From the NCBI GenBank assembly GCA_903919925.1, contig CAIXKO010000534.1, forward strand, positions 1 to 34,183: a DNA stretch of 34,183 bases, given 5' to 3'. How positions within the stretch are numbered: position 1 is the stretch's first letter; every line of letters starts with the position of its first letter. The position numbers and the translations under genes were made by a program. Source of the DNA: an uncultured Bacteroidota bacterium (lineage in GTDB: Bacteria > Bacteroidota > Bacteroidia > Bacteroidales > UBA12481). The notes below the pieces were generated by a model. The model made no database searches. It was not told the origin of the DNA and was given only the letters and a program-made list of their open reading frames with translations. Positions 29,101 through 34,183 of the stretch are shown piece after piece.

Positions 29101-30425
29101 CTGAAACCATTGCTTTTGAGGATAATATGATTTTGGGCGATGCTCAAAATCCAATTCCTTTGCATGCCTATTTCCCGGTTCAGGTATCAAAACAATTACC
29201 TGCTGGTTGGAGCTGGTTTAGCCTCAATGTAACCAACTCCGATATGGCACCTGCAAAAGTGTTGGCAACTGTTGCTCCGGTTAACCTCGATTATATTAAA
29301 AGTCAAACGGCATCGGCAACCTACTATACCGCAACAGGTTGGTTTGGTGATTTGACTACCATTAACCCTAAAGAGATGTATAAATTATATCTCTCCCAAT
29401 CGGCTACTTTAACTTTCGCGGGCAATCCAGCCAGTTCTTTTGCAAACCCCATCACGATTAAAGCAGGTTGGAATTGGATCGGCTATATTCCTCAGGTTGG
29501 CCAGTCTATTGCCAACGCCCTGTCCAGCATAAACCCGGTAGCTGCCGATTATATTAAAAATCAGACCCTTTCGAGTACCTATTATGCTGTATCGGGTTGG
29601 TTTGGAGGTCTTTCAGGATTAACACCGCTTGATGGGTATATGCTTAAAACGAGTCATGGAGCAGTATTAAGTTACGGAAGCATTGAACCGGTGAGCTTGA
29701 AGAGCGTGAAGAACGTGAAGAATGTGAAGAACGAGAAGAACGTTAAGAACGTTAAGAACGAGAAGAACGAGGAGAACGTTAAGAACGTGAAGAATGGGGA
29801 GATTGGGGAGAGTGTGGTGAGGGTGGAAGATTTTGAATATTCGGGGCAGGTGAATGCGGCGGTCTATTTGAATGGGCGGAGTTTTGAAGCTCAGGATTAT
29901 TGCCTCTTTTCGGTGGTTGATGGTCAGGTTAGAGGTGCGAGCCGCGGATTGTGGTTTGAGCCTACTAAAGAGTGGATACACAATCATCTTATATATAGTA
30001 ATATAGAAGAAGGTGATACGGTCAGGTTCCGATTGTATGATTCAGCATCTGACAAGTGGTATCAATTTGAAGAATATCTGGTTTTTAAATCCGATATGCG
30101 AATTGCCAATGCCTTCAACCCTTTCCTCCTTAAATCTTCCTCCTTACTTAACCCTTCACCCCTCACCCTTAACCCTTCTTTAAGCGTATGGCCTAATCCG
30201 GCTGGGTACCTGGCAACCATTGGATACGCGATAACCACTGATCAGGTTGTTGTTATTCAGATAATCGATTTTTCCGGCAGAATCGTAAATGAATTGAACC
30301 TGGGAAAACAGCCATCGGGTGAGCATGTTGCAATTTGGGATACATCAACAATCGATCAGGGAGTTTATTACCTTCGGTTTAAAAATTCCCAATCCGTATA
30401 TAAACAAGTTGTAATAGCCAGATAA
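20160..30425 (+). CDS. Giant (3421 aa) secreted multi-repeat surface protein with DUF5018-like beta-sandwich repeats, PPC-like domain, C-terminal modules and a T9SS type A sorting domain
   Basis: Signal peptide. Many copies of '(I)VxVPYGTxVxxLxAxFxL...Y(T)VxxE/DxxxxxYxVxV'. C-terminal SVWPNPAGYLATIGYAITTDQVVVIQIIDFSGRIVNELNLGKQPSGEHVAIWDTSTIDQGVYYLRFKNSQSVYKQVVIAR is a Por-secretion-type sorting domain. Confidence 0.93.
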   Translation: MMRKYIPFTQLAQRVCLVLTFMLVGSWTGYSQTSAEIATFSVDGSPLISIGPGGINQVANTVDLKVPYYTDLTTLEKRVTNFTLSPGAAQLYWTATPWTGNVANLAGKTKWLMATGNDHSLTLPGGVDFDYSLDADGATAGNQIWLSVLLPTTSFENYLLNITKVAPTTTKGLALTSVTGLVDCFGDPRSPIISNPVSNQFGGYDYTITLLTNNDANKTLTFNYNTTTDYNGTPATPATGSTFNFGTNGTGPHTVIVQAQDPAVTGTYRFYANWVTPGTAKVLSTFSLRVPKLVPAPAGSTYLSVAGIPDPVIPRVYNVTVPYGTDVTGLAADFIISANAIMTHSADAAVRQVSGTTVNDYSKQVAFTVFDQACGTVEYFVNVIVAPNGGNDIFSVEFSGTGNDPCYEETNGYKPWGWNGNFTVVQPVPPSNGSLSLTVPFDTDLDPFILNTVLTPSSVGANIEPASITAFPFLGLSGANVVTVTATNGVSQKKYLMTISGTTSNPSNAHQLTSFSFEGLTPPVNGNVDLLRNRVDVIVPFATNLNGLVASFTKSPHACVYINGPLITDKTLQISGSSANDFTNPRTYTVIAQDATPEVPNEDYYNIYVAKGLPDARNEISGLTVTGQKNCFEEPFGGVTGSGTAYGIRMRTGLDEGVHLTVTFTKPPLATCPITSPYDWAVSSSPLTIPITSESGATVNYVITPTWVTPSDKKEIKTFSFTPGSNSQFVETYTGVITGYQIAVNVPYGTNVSALVATFTLDDQYSWMTHSEENMDQQVRQTSDVSAINYSTPAAFTVYDENCQTVEYMVTVTVAPNGSNEINSIDFFGTGNDDCYAPWNWNGSFTKVAGPMTVKSVVYDGTFTLTVPYGTILTATPPDAAFTLSLVKSPLCTMLPASITSYTVGTPIPVTVTAANGISKKKFLIIINVDPTRSNEHLLKTFSFQGLTPPVTGIVTEATHRVDLTVPFATNVNGLVATFTHSDHACVYINGPGITDKTLQYSGVTVNDFSNARTYTVVAQSGNPNEDYYNVYVARGPADIHNEISGLTITGQRNCFDEPFGGVTGSGTAYGIRLRTGLDAGVHLTVTFTKPALSTCPITSPYDWAVSSSPLTIPITSESGVTVNYVITPTWVTPSDKKEIKTFSFTPGSNSQFVETYTGVITGYQIAVNVPYGTDVSALVATFTLDDQYSWMTHSEENLDLGVRQTSGVSAINYITPAAFTVYDENCQTVEYMVTVTMAPNGSNDINSIAFFGTGNDNCYASWNWNGSFTKVAGPVTVNSVVYDGTFTLTVPYGTNLTSTPPATAFTLSLVKSPLCTMLPATITSYTVGTPIPVTVTAANGISKKNFLITINVDPTRSNEHLLKTFSFHGLTPPVSGTVTEATHRVDITVPFATNMNGLVATFTHSDHACVYINGPGTTDKTLQYSGVTPNDFRNARTYTVVAQSGNPNEDYYNVYVTRGPADTHNEISGLTITGQKNCFEEAFGGVTGSGTAYGIRLRTGLDTGVHLMVAFTKPALSTCPITSPYDWAVSTSPLTIPITSESGVTVNYVITPTWVTPSDKKEIKTFSFKPASNSQFVETYTGVITGYQIAVNVPYGTNVSALVASFTLDDQYSWMTHSEENLDLRVRQTSGVSAINYITPAAFTVYDENCQTVEYMVTVTVAPNGSNDINSIDFVGTGNDNCYASWNWNGSFTKVAGPITVNSVVYDGTFTLTVPHGTNLTATPPATAFTLSLVKSPFCTMVPASVTSYTVGSPIPVTVTAANGISKKKFLITINVDPTRSNEHLLKTFSFQGLNPAVSGTVTEATHRVDLTVPFATNMNGLVATFTHSDHACVYINGPGTTDKALQYSGVTPNDFSNPRTYTVVAQSGNPNEDYYNVYITRGAADTHNELTSLSISGQTNCLSGAHAGEISGTSPNFTFRLRNVLDAGKSLSVSFTKPALATAWVGATPITSPYTWTPSGNTPLVISIRAENGAQANYTITPTWVNPSTLKSITSFSLLIPKAVGGGTWTATSDPINQSSKVITVHVPHGSVLNPLVAVFTLDDKYALMTHSEENGDLRVLQTSGVSINNYTTSVAFTVYDEGCSTVEYFVVIAMDENSGNDFTSTPGFSGTGNDPCYNVQRDGYQYQPWAFSGSFTSGGPVTAGNPPFDYDATLTLTVPFNTNLNSFILSLPIPVGASISPSLITSYTLGTPIPVTVTASNGVAQKFYLLTILQNAANTEHVLTSFKFLKANNPGLAEDIVAAGNDITHEFGLLVPYATNLTALKASFTRSDHACVYINGPGTTDKTIQIPGVTANNFGSSLFYTVVAQSGSPDESNYHVVVSKIPADTHNELTNLAITGQADCLTGAFASEISGSSPNWTIRLRTGRDNGRPLIINFTKPALATSGGFSSGDSWTPSGNTPKSIVITSESGVPVTYTITPQWVSPSTKKALTYFAFEPYSEIPGTGNSQLHLVHQGTIDEAGGQVVVHVPYGTDVTALRASFILDDKYAKLTHLEFNPTATVLQTSGISPVNYTQPGAFTVYDEACNTKQYFVTVIVDSNSGNDVTNITFSGLEYPSCAVCNNLPPIPAAPVAVSINGTNITITVPFGTDLGHIVLGGSYSPGATCSTNLANVTSYVSPLPLVVTAANGVAKKTYTLTILRAAALSGTQLLTFGFETSHNAGLTQNSWNILPISQSTYRVDVKVPFGTNLTQLVASFTHSPMACVYINGRQWTATDLQCSGQYKPNNFSQAITYTVKAQNGDEAYYNIYVSYPVDGDVCENALPLTFPVVNLFGTTTGFNDDYNQSPCSGEQNYMDGNDVVYSIELTQTGTLSGSILGSYAAVHILSQCPGQQLSQSACRGFAGGPNGGSFSSEMVAGRYFVIVSSLTGHQTTTYLLNLQFESRNHNQPDWTIDPTRFSYNGDITAEIFINDIAVTGGQGILGAFFGDVCRGVQTGGMTGPSGSYVFIIRCYSNLASGETLSFRYYDPVLDTVLAVTETIAFEDNMILGDAQNPIPLHAYFPVQVSKQLPAGWSWFSLNVTNSDMAPAKVLATVAPVNLDYIKSQTASATYYTATGWFGDLTTINPKEMYKLYLSQSATLTFAGNPASSFANPITIKAGWNWIGYIPQVGQSIANALSSINPVAADYIKNQTLSSTYYAVSGWFGGLSGLTPLDGYMLKTSHGAVLSYGSIEPVSLKSVKNVKNVKNEKNVKNVKNEKNEENVKNVKNGEIGESVVRVEDFEYSGQVNAAVYLNGRSFEAQDYCLFSVVDGQVRGASRGLWFEPTKEWIHNHLIYSNIEEGDTVRFRLYDSASDKWYQFEEYLVFKSDMRIANAFNPFLLKSSSLLNPSPLTLNPSLSVWPNPAGYLATIGYAITTDQVVVIQIIDFSGRIVNELNLGKQPSGEHVAIWDTSTIDQGVYYLRFKNSQSVYKQVVIAR
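20670..22010 (+). repeat. Super-repeat unit 0 (divergent) of the giant surface protein
   Basis: Protein-level alignment of KGLALTSVTGLVDCFG... through ...NEDYYNIYVAKGLPDAR with units 1-5; same order of four subdomains. Confidence 0.75.
22011..23282 (+). repeat. Super-repeat unit 1 (1272 bp, near-identical class)
   Basis: Begins AATGAGATTTCCGGACT (NEISGL). The same landmark recurs at 23283 and 24555, exactly 1272 bp apart. Confidence 0.95.
23283..24554 (+). repeat. Super-repeat unit 2 (1272 bp)
   Basis: Same landmarks as unit 1 at +1272 bp (e.g. CATTTGGCGGAGT, CAATATTCCTGGATGACTCATTCAGAGGAGAAT). Confidence 0.95.
24555..25826 (+). repeat. Super-repeat unit 3 (1272 bp)
   Basis: Same landmarks as unit 1 at +2544 bp. 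Confidence 0.95.
25827..27158 (+). repeat. Super-repeat unit 4 (divergent, about 1332 bp)
   Basis: Protein-level homology NELTSLSISGQTNCLSG... to ...DHACVYINGPGTTDKTIQ...KIPADTH. Confidence 0.88.
27159..28440 (+). repeat. Super-repeat unit 5 (most divergent, about 1282 bp)
   Basis: Protein-level homology NELTNLAITGQADCLTG... to ...MACVYINGRQ...DEAYYNIYVSYP. Confidence 0.82.
29700..29798 (+). repeat. Imperfect 9-bp tandem repeat, 11 units of consensus AAGAACGWK, encoding K-N-V/E triplets
   Basis: Direct reading: AAGAGCGTG AAGAACGTG AAGAATGTG AAGAACGAG AAGAACGTT AAGAACGTT AAGAACGAG AAGAACGAG GAGAACGTT AAGAACGTG AAGAATGGG. Confidence 0.95.
30184..30422 (+). other. T9SS type A C-terminal sorting domain of the giant protein
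   Basis: WPNPA start, paired beta-strands, 'DTSTIDQGVYYLRFKNSQSVYKQVVIAR' ending; typical of the Por_Secre_tail/TIGR04183 class. Confidence 0.88.
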
Positions 30426-30465
30426 ACTGTTTGTTTTAGTTTTTTTGGGAGATCAAAATATTGAT

Positions 30466-30494
30466 TAATTGACATTATAATAATTGACATTATA
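30466..30494. repeat. Tandem duplication of TAATTGACATTATA just upstream of the 800-aa gene
   Basis: TAATTGACATTATA at 30466-30479 and 30481-30494 (15-bp period), 21 bp before the ATG at 30516. Confidence 0.9.
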
Positions 30495-30515
30495 TTACCG
30501 CAAAGATCAAAAGGT

Positions 30516-32918
30516 ATGAAAACCCTTATAAAGATTTGTTTAGCCATGCTGGTTTTTACCACGATAAGTGCTCATGGTCAAACCAACCAGCCTGACTGGA
30601 CAGTTGATCCGGTCAACTACTCGTATGATATGGAAGTGGTTGCGCAGGTCTTTTTCAATGCCAGTCCAGTAACTGCCAATGGGATATTGGGAGCGTTTAT
30701 CGATGGAACATTACAGGGAGTAAAGGCTGTTGGATTAAATTACTCTGGTAAGTATGTGTTTATTATGCGTGTATATGGGAATATAGTGAGTGGAAAAACC
30801 ATCACTTTTAAGTTTTACGATACGGCCAGGGACCGGGTGTACGACATTACCGAGACTATTCCCTTCATGGCTGATTCAAGAGTTGGCAACGGAGATACTC
30901 CGCAGCTGTTTCACGCAATCATGGGATCCGATGCCACCCTGAGTGATCTTAGGGCCGGTGGTGTTACTATCACGGGTTTTAATTCATCCACCCTTACCTA
31001 CATTGTGAAATTGCCAAAGGGCACTTTGGTTCCGCCTGTTGTTACGGCAACTACAACGGATATTAAAGCTGGCAAGCTAATAACTCCTGCTGCATCTATA
31101 CCAGGGGTGGCCTCTGTTTTGGTGACTGCCGAAAACGGAACCACTCAAAAGACATATACCGTAAGCTTTGATATTATAAAAGGGACCGATGCAACGCTGC
31201 GTGATCTCAAAGTTGACGGTACTACTCTGACTGATTTTAATCCGGGCACCCTGGATTATCTCGTAGTTTTGCCACATGGAACGCTGTTGGTACCTACTGT
31301 AACCGCAACAACTACTGATGCTTCGGCTGCAAAGCTTATTACCCCGGCACCTTCTGTACCCGGAACCACCAGCATTGCGGTAACCGCTGAGGACGGGATT
31401 GCCCAAAAACTTTACACGGTTTATTTCTCGAATTCATCTTATATAAATAAACCAACCTGGGTAGTTAACGAAACTGACTACTCCCTGGATGCTGAGGTAA
31501 TTGCACAGGTATATGTCGACAATCTGCTCAGTACTGCAGCAGATGGTATTTTGGGATGCTTTGTGGGATCCAGTTGCCGTGGAGTAAAAACGGGAGGATC
31601 AATAGGGCCAACAGGGAAATTTGTGATTTCCATTCGGTGTTACAGTAATACTGCATCGGGTGAGACCTTAACTTTCCGGTATTTCGATCCGATCCTGGAT
31701 ACGGTGCTTCCAATACGCGAAACCGTTGCTTTTGAACCGAACATAATCGTGGGAACGGGTATAAATCCTTTTCTCATGCATGCTTCAACCAATCTCATTG
31801 CCATTAAGCCGCTGGCGGCAGGCTGGAACTGGTTCAGTTTGAATTTGTTGAATTCCGATATGTCTTTGAACAATGTATTGGCTTCAGTCAGTTTTCATGA
31901 AGGGGATTATATTAAGAGTCAAACCCTTTCAGCCATGTATTATAAGGATTTTGGATGGTTTGGTGATCTCACCACTATTGATCCCACTGAGATGTATAAA
32001 ATCAAAGTGAGTGCGATGGATACCATTGAATTCGTTGGATTTGAGATTATTCCGGGTAGTTTGACTGTTTCGGTTAAGGTGGGTTGGAACTGGATTGGTT
32101 ATCCACTGCTCACTCCCGGGACGGTGGAGAATGTATTAAAAGAAATATATCCTGTTGTAGGTGATTATATCAAGAACCAGACGTTATCAAACTCGTATTA
32201 TGCCGGATCAGGATGGTTTGGCGAGTTAAACAATATGGTGCCGCTCGATGGTTATATGCTCAAGACCAGTCACACGGGCACTCTGTCTTACACTTCAGGA
32301 GCTGGAGGATATACTGATACCCGCGATGGCACGGTTTACCCATGGGTTAGAATCGGTACTCAAAGCTGGATGCTTCAGAATTTGTCTTACCTTCCTTCGG
32401 TCAGTCCATCGGCAAGCGGATCCGATGTCATACCTTATTATTATGTATACGGTTACCAGGGAACCAGTGTGAGTGATGCAAAAGCAACATCCAACTTCAA
32501 TACTTATGGTGTTTTGTATAACTGGGAAGCGGCCAAAACTGCCTGCCCAAGCGGCTGGCATTTGCCTACTGATGAGGAGTGGAAAACCCTCGAAAAGTAT
32601 CTGGGGATGAGTGTGACAGAGTCAAACACATCGGGATGGAGGAACAGTGGATCGGTTGGAACTAAAATGAAATCCACCACCTTATGGCCCGTGAGTGGGA
32701 GAGGAGATAACAGCAGTGGTTTTACGGCCCTTCCCGGAGGTAATCGGGGCACAAGCGGTGGCTTTTATAATATTGGTACGTATTCCGTATTTTGGTCTGC
32801 CACCAGTACTGATCTTACAAATGCTTGGTATAGAGGATATTATTCGTCTGATGATGGTTCTGGAAGAGATATTTGGTATCGGTACGGAGGGTTTTCGGTG
32901 AGGTGCCTGAGAAATTGA
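30516..32918 (+). CDS. Secreted modular surface protein: cadherin-like/DUF5018-like beta-sandwich repeats, shared Trp-rich modules, C-terminal Fibrobacter succinogenes major paralogous domain
   Basis: Signal peptide (MKTLIKICLAMLVFTTISAHGQ). Two 'GxDATLxDLxxxGxTxTxFNxxTLxYxVxLPxGT' repeats. C-terminal 'DGTVYPWVRIGTQSWMLQNLSY...YGVLYNWEAAKTACPSGWHLPTDEEWKTLEKYLG...SGFTALPGGNRG...FWSATS...GFSVRCLRN' matches the FSU major paralogous domain. Confidence 0.92.
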   Translation: MKTLIKICLAMLVFTTISAHGQTNQPDWTVDPVNYSYDMEVVAQVFFNASPVTANGILGAFIDGTLQGVKAVGLNYSGKYVFIMRVYGNIVSGKTITFKFYDTARDRVYDITETIPFMADSRVGNGDTPQLFHAIMGSDATLSDLRAGGVTITGFNSSTLTYIVKLPKGTLVPPVVTATTTDIKAGKLITPAASIPGVASVLVTAENGTTQKTYTVSFDIIKGTDATLRDLKVDGTTLTDFNPGTLDYLVVLPHGTLLVPTVTATTTDASAAKLITPAPSVPGTTSIAVTAEDGIAQKLYTVYFSNSSYINKPTWVVNETDYSLDAEVIAQVYVDNLLSTAADGILGCFVGSSCRGVKTGGSIGPTGKFVISIRCYSNTASGETLTFRYFDPILDTVLPIRETVAFEPNIIVGTGINPFLMHASTNLIAIKPLAAGWNWFSLNLLNSDMSLNNVLASVSFHEGDYIKSQTLSAMYYKDFGWFGDLTTIDPTEMYKIKVSAMDTIEFVGFEIIPGSLTVSVKVGWNWIGYPLLTPGTVENVLKEIYPVVGDYIKNQTLSNSYYAGSGWFGELNNMVPLDGYMLKTSHTGTLSYTSGAGGYTDTRDGTVYPWVRIGTQSWMLQNLSYLPSVSPSASGSDVIPYYYVYGYQGTSVSDAKATSNFNTYGVLYNWEAAKTACPSGWHLPTDEEWKTLEKYLGMSVTESNTSGWRNSGSVGTKMKSTTLWPVSGRGDNSSGFTALPGGNRGTSGGFYNIGTYSVFWSATSTDLTNAWYRGYYSSDDGSGRDIWYRYGGFSVRCLRN

Positions 32919-33104
32919 AGGGCCCTGGTTAAGAATCTGCGTCATCAGTGTTCTATTATAATTTTTGCGTGCCGCATTGATCACATGCATGGTGGAAACC
33001 CTGAATATGGGTGTGGTTAATGCACATTTGGGTCAATTAGTATTGAAGAAAATGCTGTTGGCGTAAAAGTTGTATTTTCATTATAAATATACAGCCGGAT
33101 ACTC

Positions 33105-33112
33105 TAATTTTG
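33105..33112 (+). promoter_or_regulatory. Possible Bacteroidota -7 element (TAnnTTTG) upstream of the M6 protease gene
   Basis: TAATTTTG, 36 bp before the ATG at 33149. The same octamer occurs upstream of nadA (1701-1708) and of the GH106-like gene (3715-3722). No convincing -33 TTTG partner was seen. Confidence 0.3.
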
Positions 33113-33148
33113 CTTGCTGTATGCCACTTCCCATGTAAATCCACTAAA

Positions 33149-34183
33149 ATGAAACAAATTTACCTTCTGGTGTCCTTGGCACTTCTGTGTGCCAGTTTAC
33201 CAATGGAAAAAGCTTTTGCGGTTACCGCTTATCCGTATCCAGTGAAAATTACTCAGCGCGATGGAACAAAACTCACTATTATTTTGCAGGGCGATGAAAA
33301 AGTTAAATGGGCCAAAACCCTGGACGACTATGCTTTAATGTATAATGATAAAGGAGTTTATGAATATGCCCGGTTGAATGCATCCGGCGACATGGTTCCT
33401 TCAGGAATAAAAGCAAGTGAAATAATGGAGCGAACACCTGCCGAACTTTCTTTTTTAACCTATACCCAAAAGAACCTGGTTTTCAGTCCTTCTCAGGTTT
33501 CAGTGATGAAACAAGTGTGGAACACCCTTAAGTCAGGAGGTCCGGACAAGGCGTTTCCTACCACCGGCAGTCGCAAGCTCATTTGTATATTGATTGGGTT
33601 TACCGATTTGGCATTTACCAAAACCCAGGCGGAATTTCAAAACCTGTTTAATCAGGTAGGTTATACCCTTGACGCAGCAGCAGGAAGCGTAAAAGACTTT
33701 TTTACAGAGGCTTCCTATGGTCAGCTCAACCTGACTGTAGATGTTGCCGGCCCGTTTACAGCCAGTAACACAATGGCTTATTACGGAGCCAATGATGCCT
33801 CGAGTAATGACCTCCGTCCTCGGGAGTTGATCACGGAAGCGGTTAACCTGGCCAATCCAACGGTAAATTATGCCGATTACGATAATGACCTGAATGGCAC
33901 GGTGGATGGAGTTTACGTGATTTTTGCCGGTTACGGTGAAGAAAATGCCGGAGTTAGCCCCAATGCCATCTGGTCGCATGCCTGGAGTATTACCACTGTC
34001 ACCCTGGATGGTAAAACAATCAGCAAATACTCCTGTTCCCCGGAGCTGAGAGGAGCTACAGGAACCAATTTAACCAGAATCGGAGTGATTTGCCATGAGT
34101 TTGGACATGTGCTGGGTGCACCCGATTTTTATGATACGAATTACGCTACCGGCGGGCAGTATTTAGGCACCGGGTGGTGGGAC
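33149..34183 (+). CDS. M6-family (immune inhibitor A-like) secreted metalloprotease, 3'-truncated by the window edge
   Basis: Not in the ORF track because no stop is reached. Translating from ATG 33149 gives signal peptide MKQIYLLVSLALLCASLPMEKAFA, then SRKLICILIGFTD, VKDFFTEASYGQLNLTVDV, DGVYVIFAGYGEENAG and the zinc motif ICHEFGHVLGAPDFYDT. Confidence 0.93.
   Translation, partial: MKQIYLLVSLALLCASLPMEKAFAVTAYPYPVKITQRDGTKLTIILQGDEKVKWAKTLDDYALMYNDKGVYEYARLNASGDMVPSGIKASEIMERTPAELSFLTYTQKNLVFSPSQVSVMKQVWNTLKSGGPDKAFPTTGSRKLICILIGFTDLAFTKTQAEFQNLFNQVGYTLDAAAGSVKDFFTEASYGQLNLTVDVAGPFTASNTMAYYGANDASSNDLRPRELITEAVNLANPTVNYADYDNDLNGTVDGVYVIFAGYGEENAGVSPNAIWSHAWSITTVTLDGKTISKYSCSPELRGATGTNLTRIGVICHEFGHVLGAPDFYDTNYATGGQYLGTGWWD

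Noticed and set aside
29667-29987. 106-aa minus-strand ORF rich in Leu/Val/Asn/His across the 9-bp repeat
   Set aside because: A low-complexity translation of the antisense of the KNV/KNE repeat; no independent support.
32311-32918. Possible diversity-generating retroelement variable region (FSU/C-type-lectin-like C-terminus ending GFSVRCLRN)
   Set aside because: No reverse transcriptase, template repeat or near-copy of the C-terminal sequence was seen in the window. Could be revisited with the full genome.

Overview
The window is a Bacteroidota-type chromosomal segment. From left to right it contains: the end of an iron/cobalamin-type ABC importer (FecCD-like permease and ATPase); quinolinate synthase nadA; two small minus-strand hypothetical genes; a large secreted glycoside hydrolase resembling GH106 alpha-L-rhamnosidases; a convergent SusC/SusD pair with a membrane-spanning 'propeller + Y_Y_Y + LuxR HTH' regulator, together a small polysaccharide-utilisation locus; a SAM methyltransferase; an SDR and an epimerase with overlapping start and stop codons; a YtxH/holin-like trio; an orphan LytTR response regulator; and a surface-protein cluster. 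The cluster has a 3421-aa secreted repeat protein with a type IX secretion (T9SS) sorting domain, an 800-aa relative sharing its C-terminal modules and ending in a Fibrobacter-succinogenes-type paralogous domain, and a truncated M6-family metalloprotease. The two most interesting signals are: (1) the giant protein, built from six four-part super-repeats, three of which are tandem DNA copies with an exact 1272-bp period and patterned cysteines; and (2) a shared inverted motif, ACACTTWTTW, found as inverted pairs spanning 126 bp upstream of susC and 63 bp upstream of the regulator gene, which suggests an operator. No tRNA, rRNA, CRISPR array, transposase or reverse transcriptase was found.
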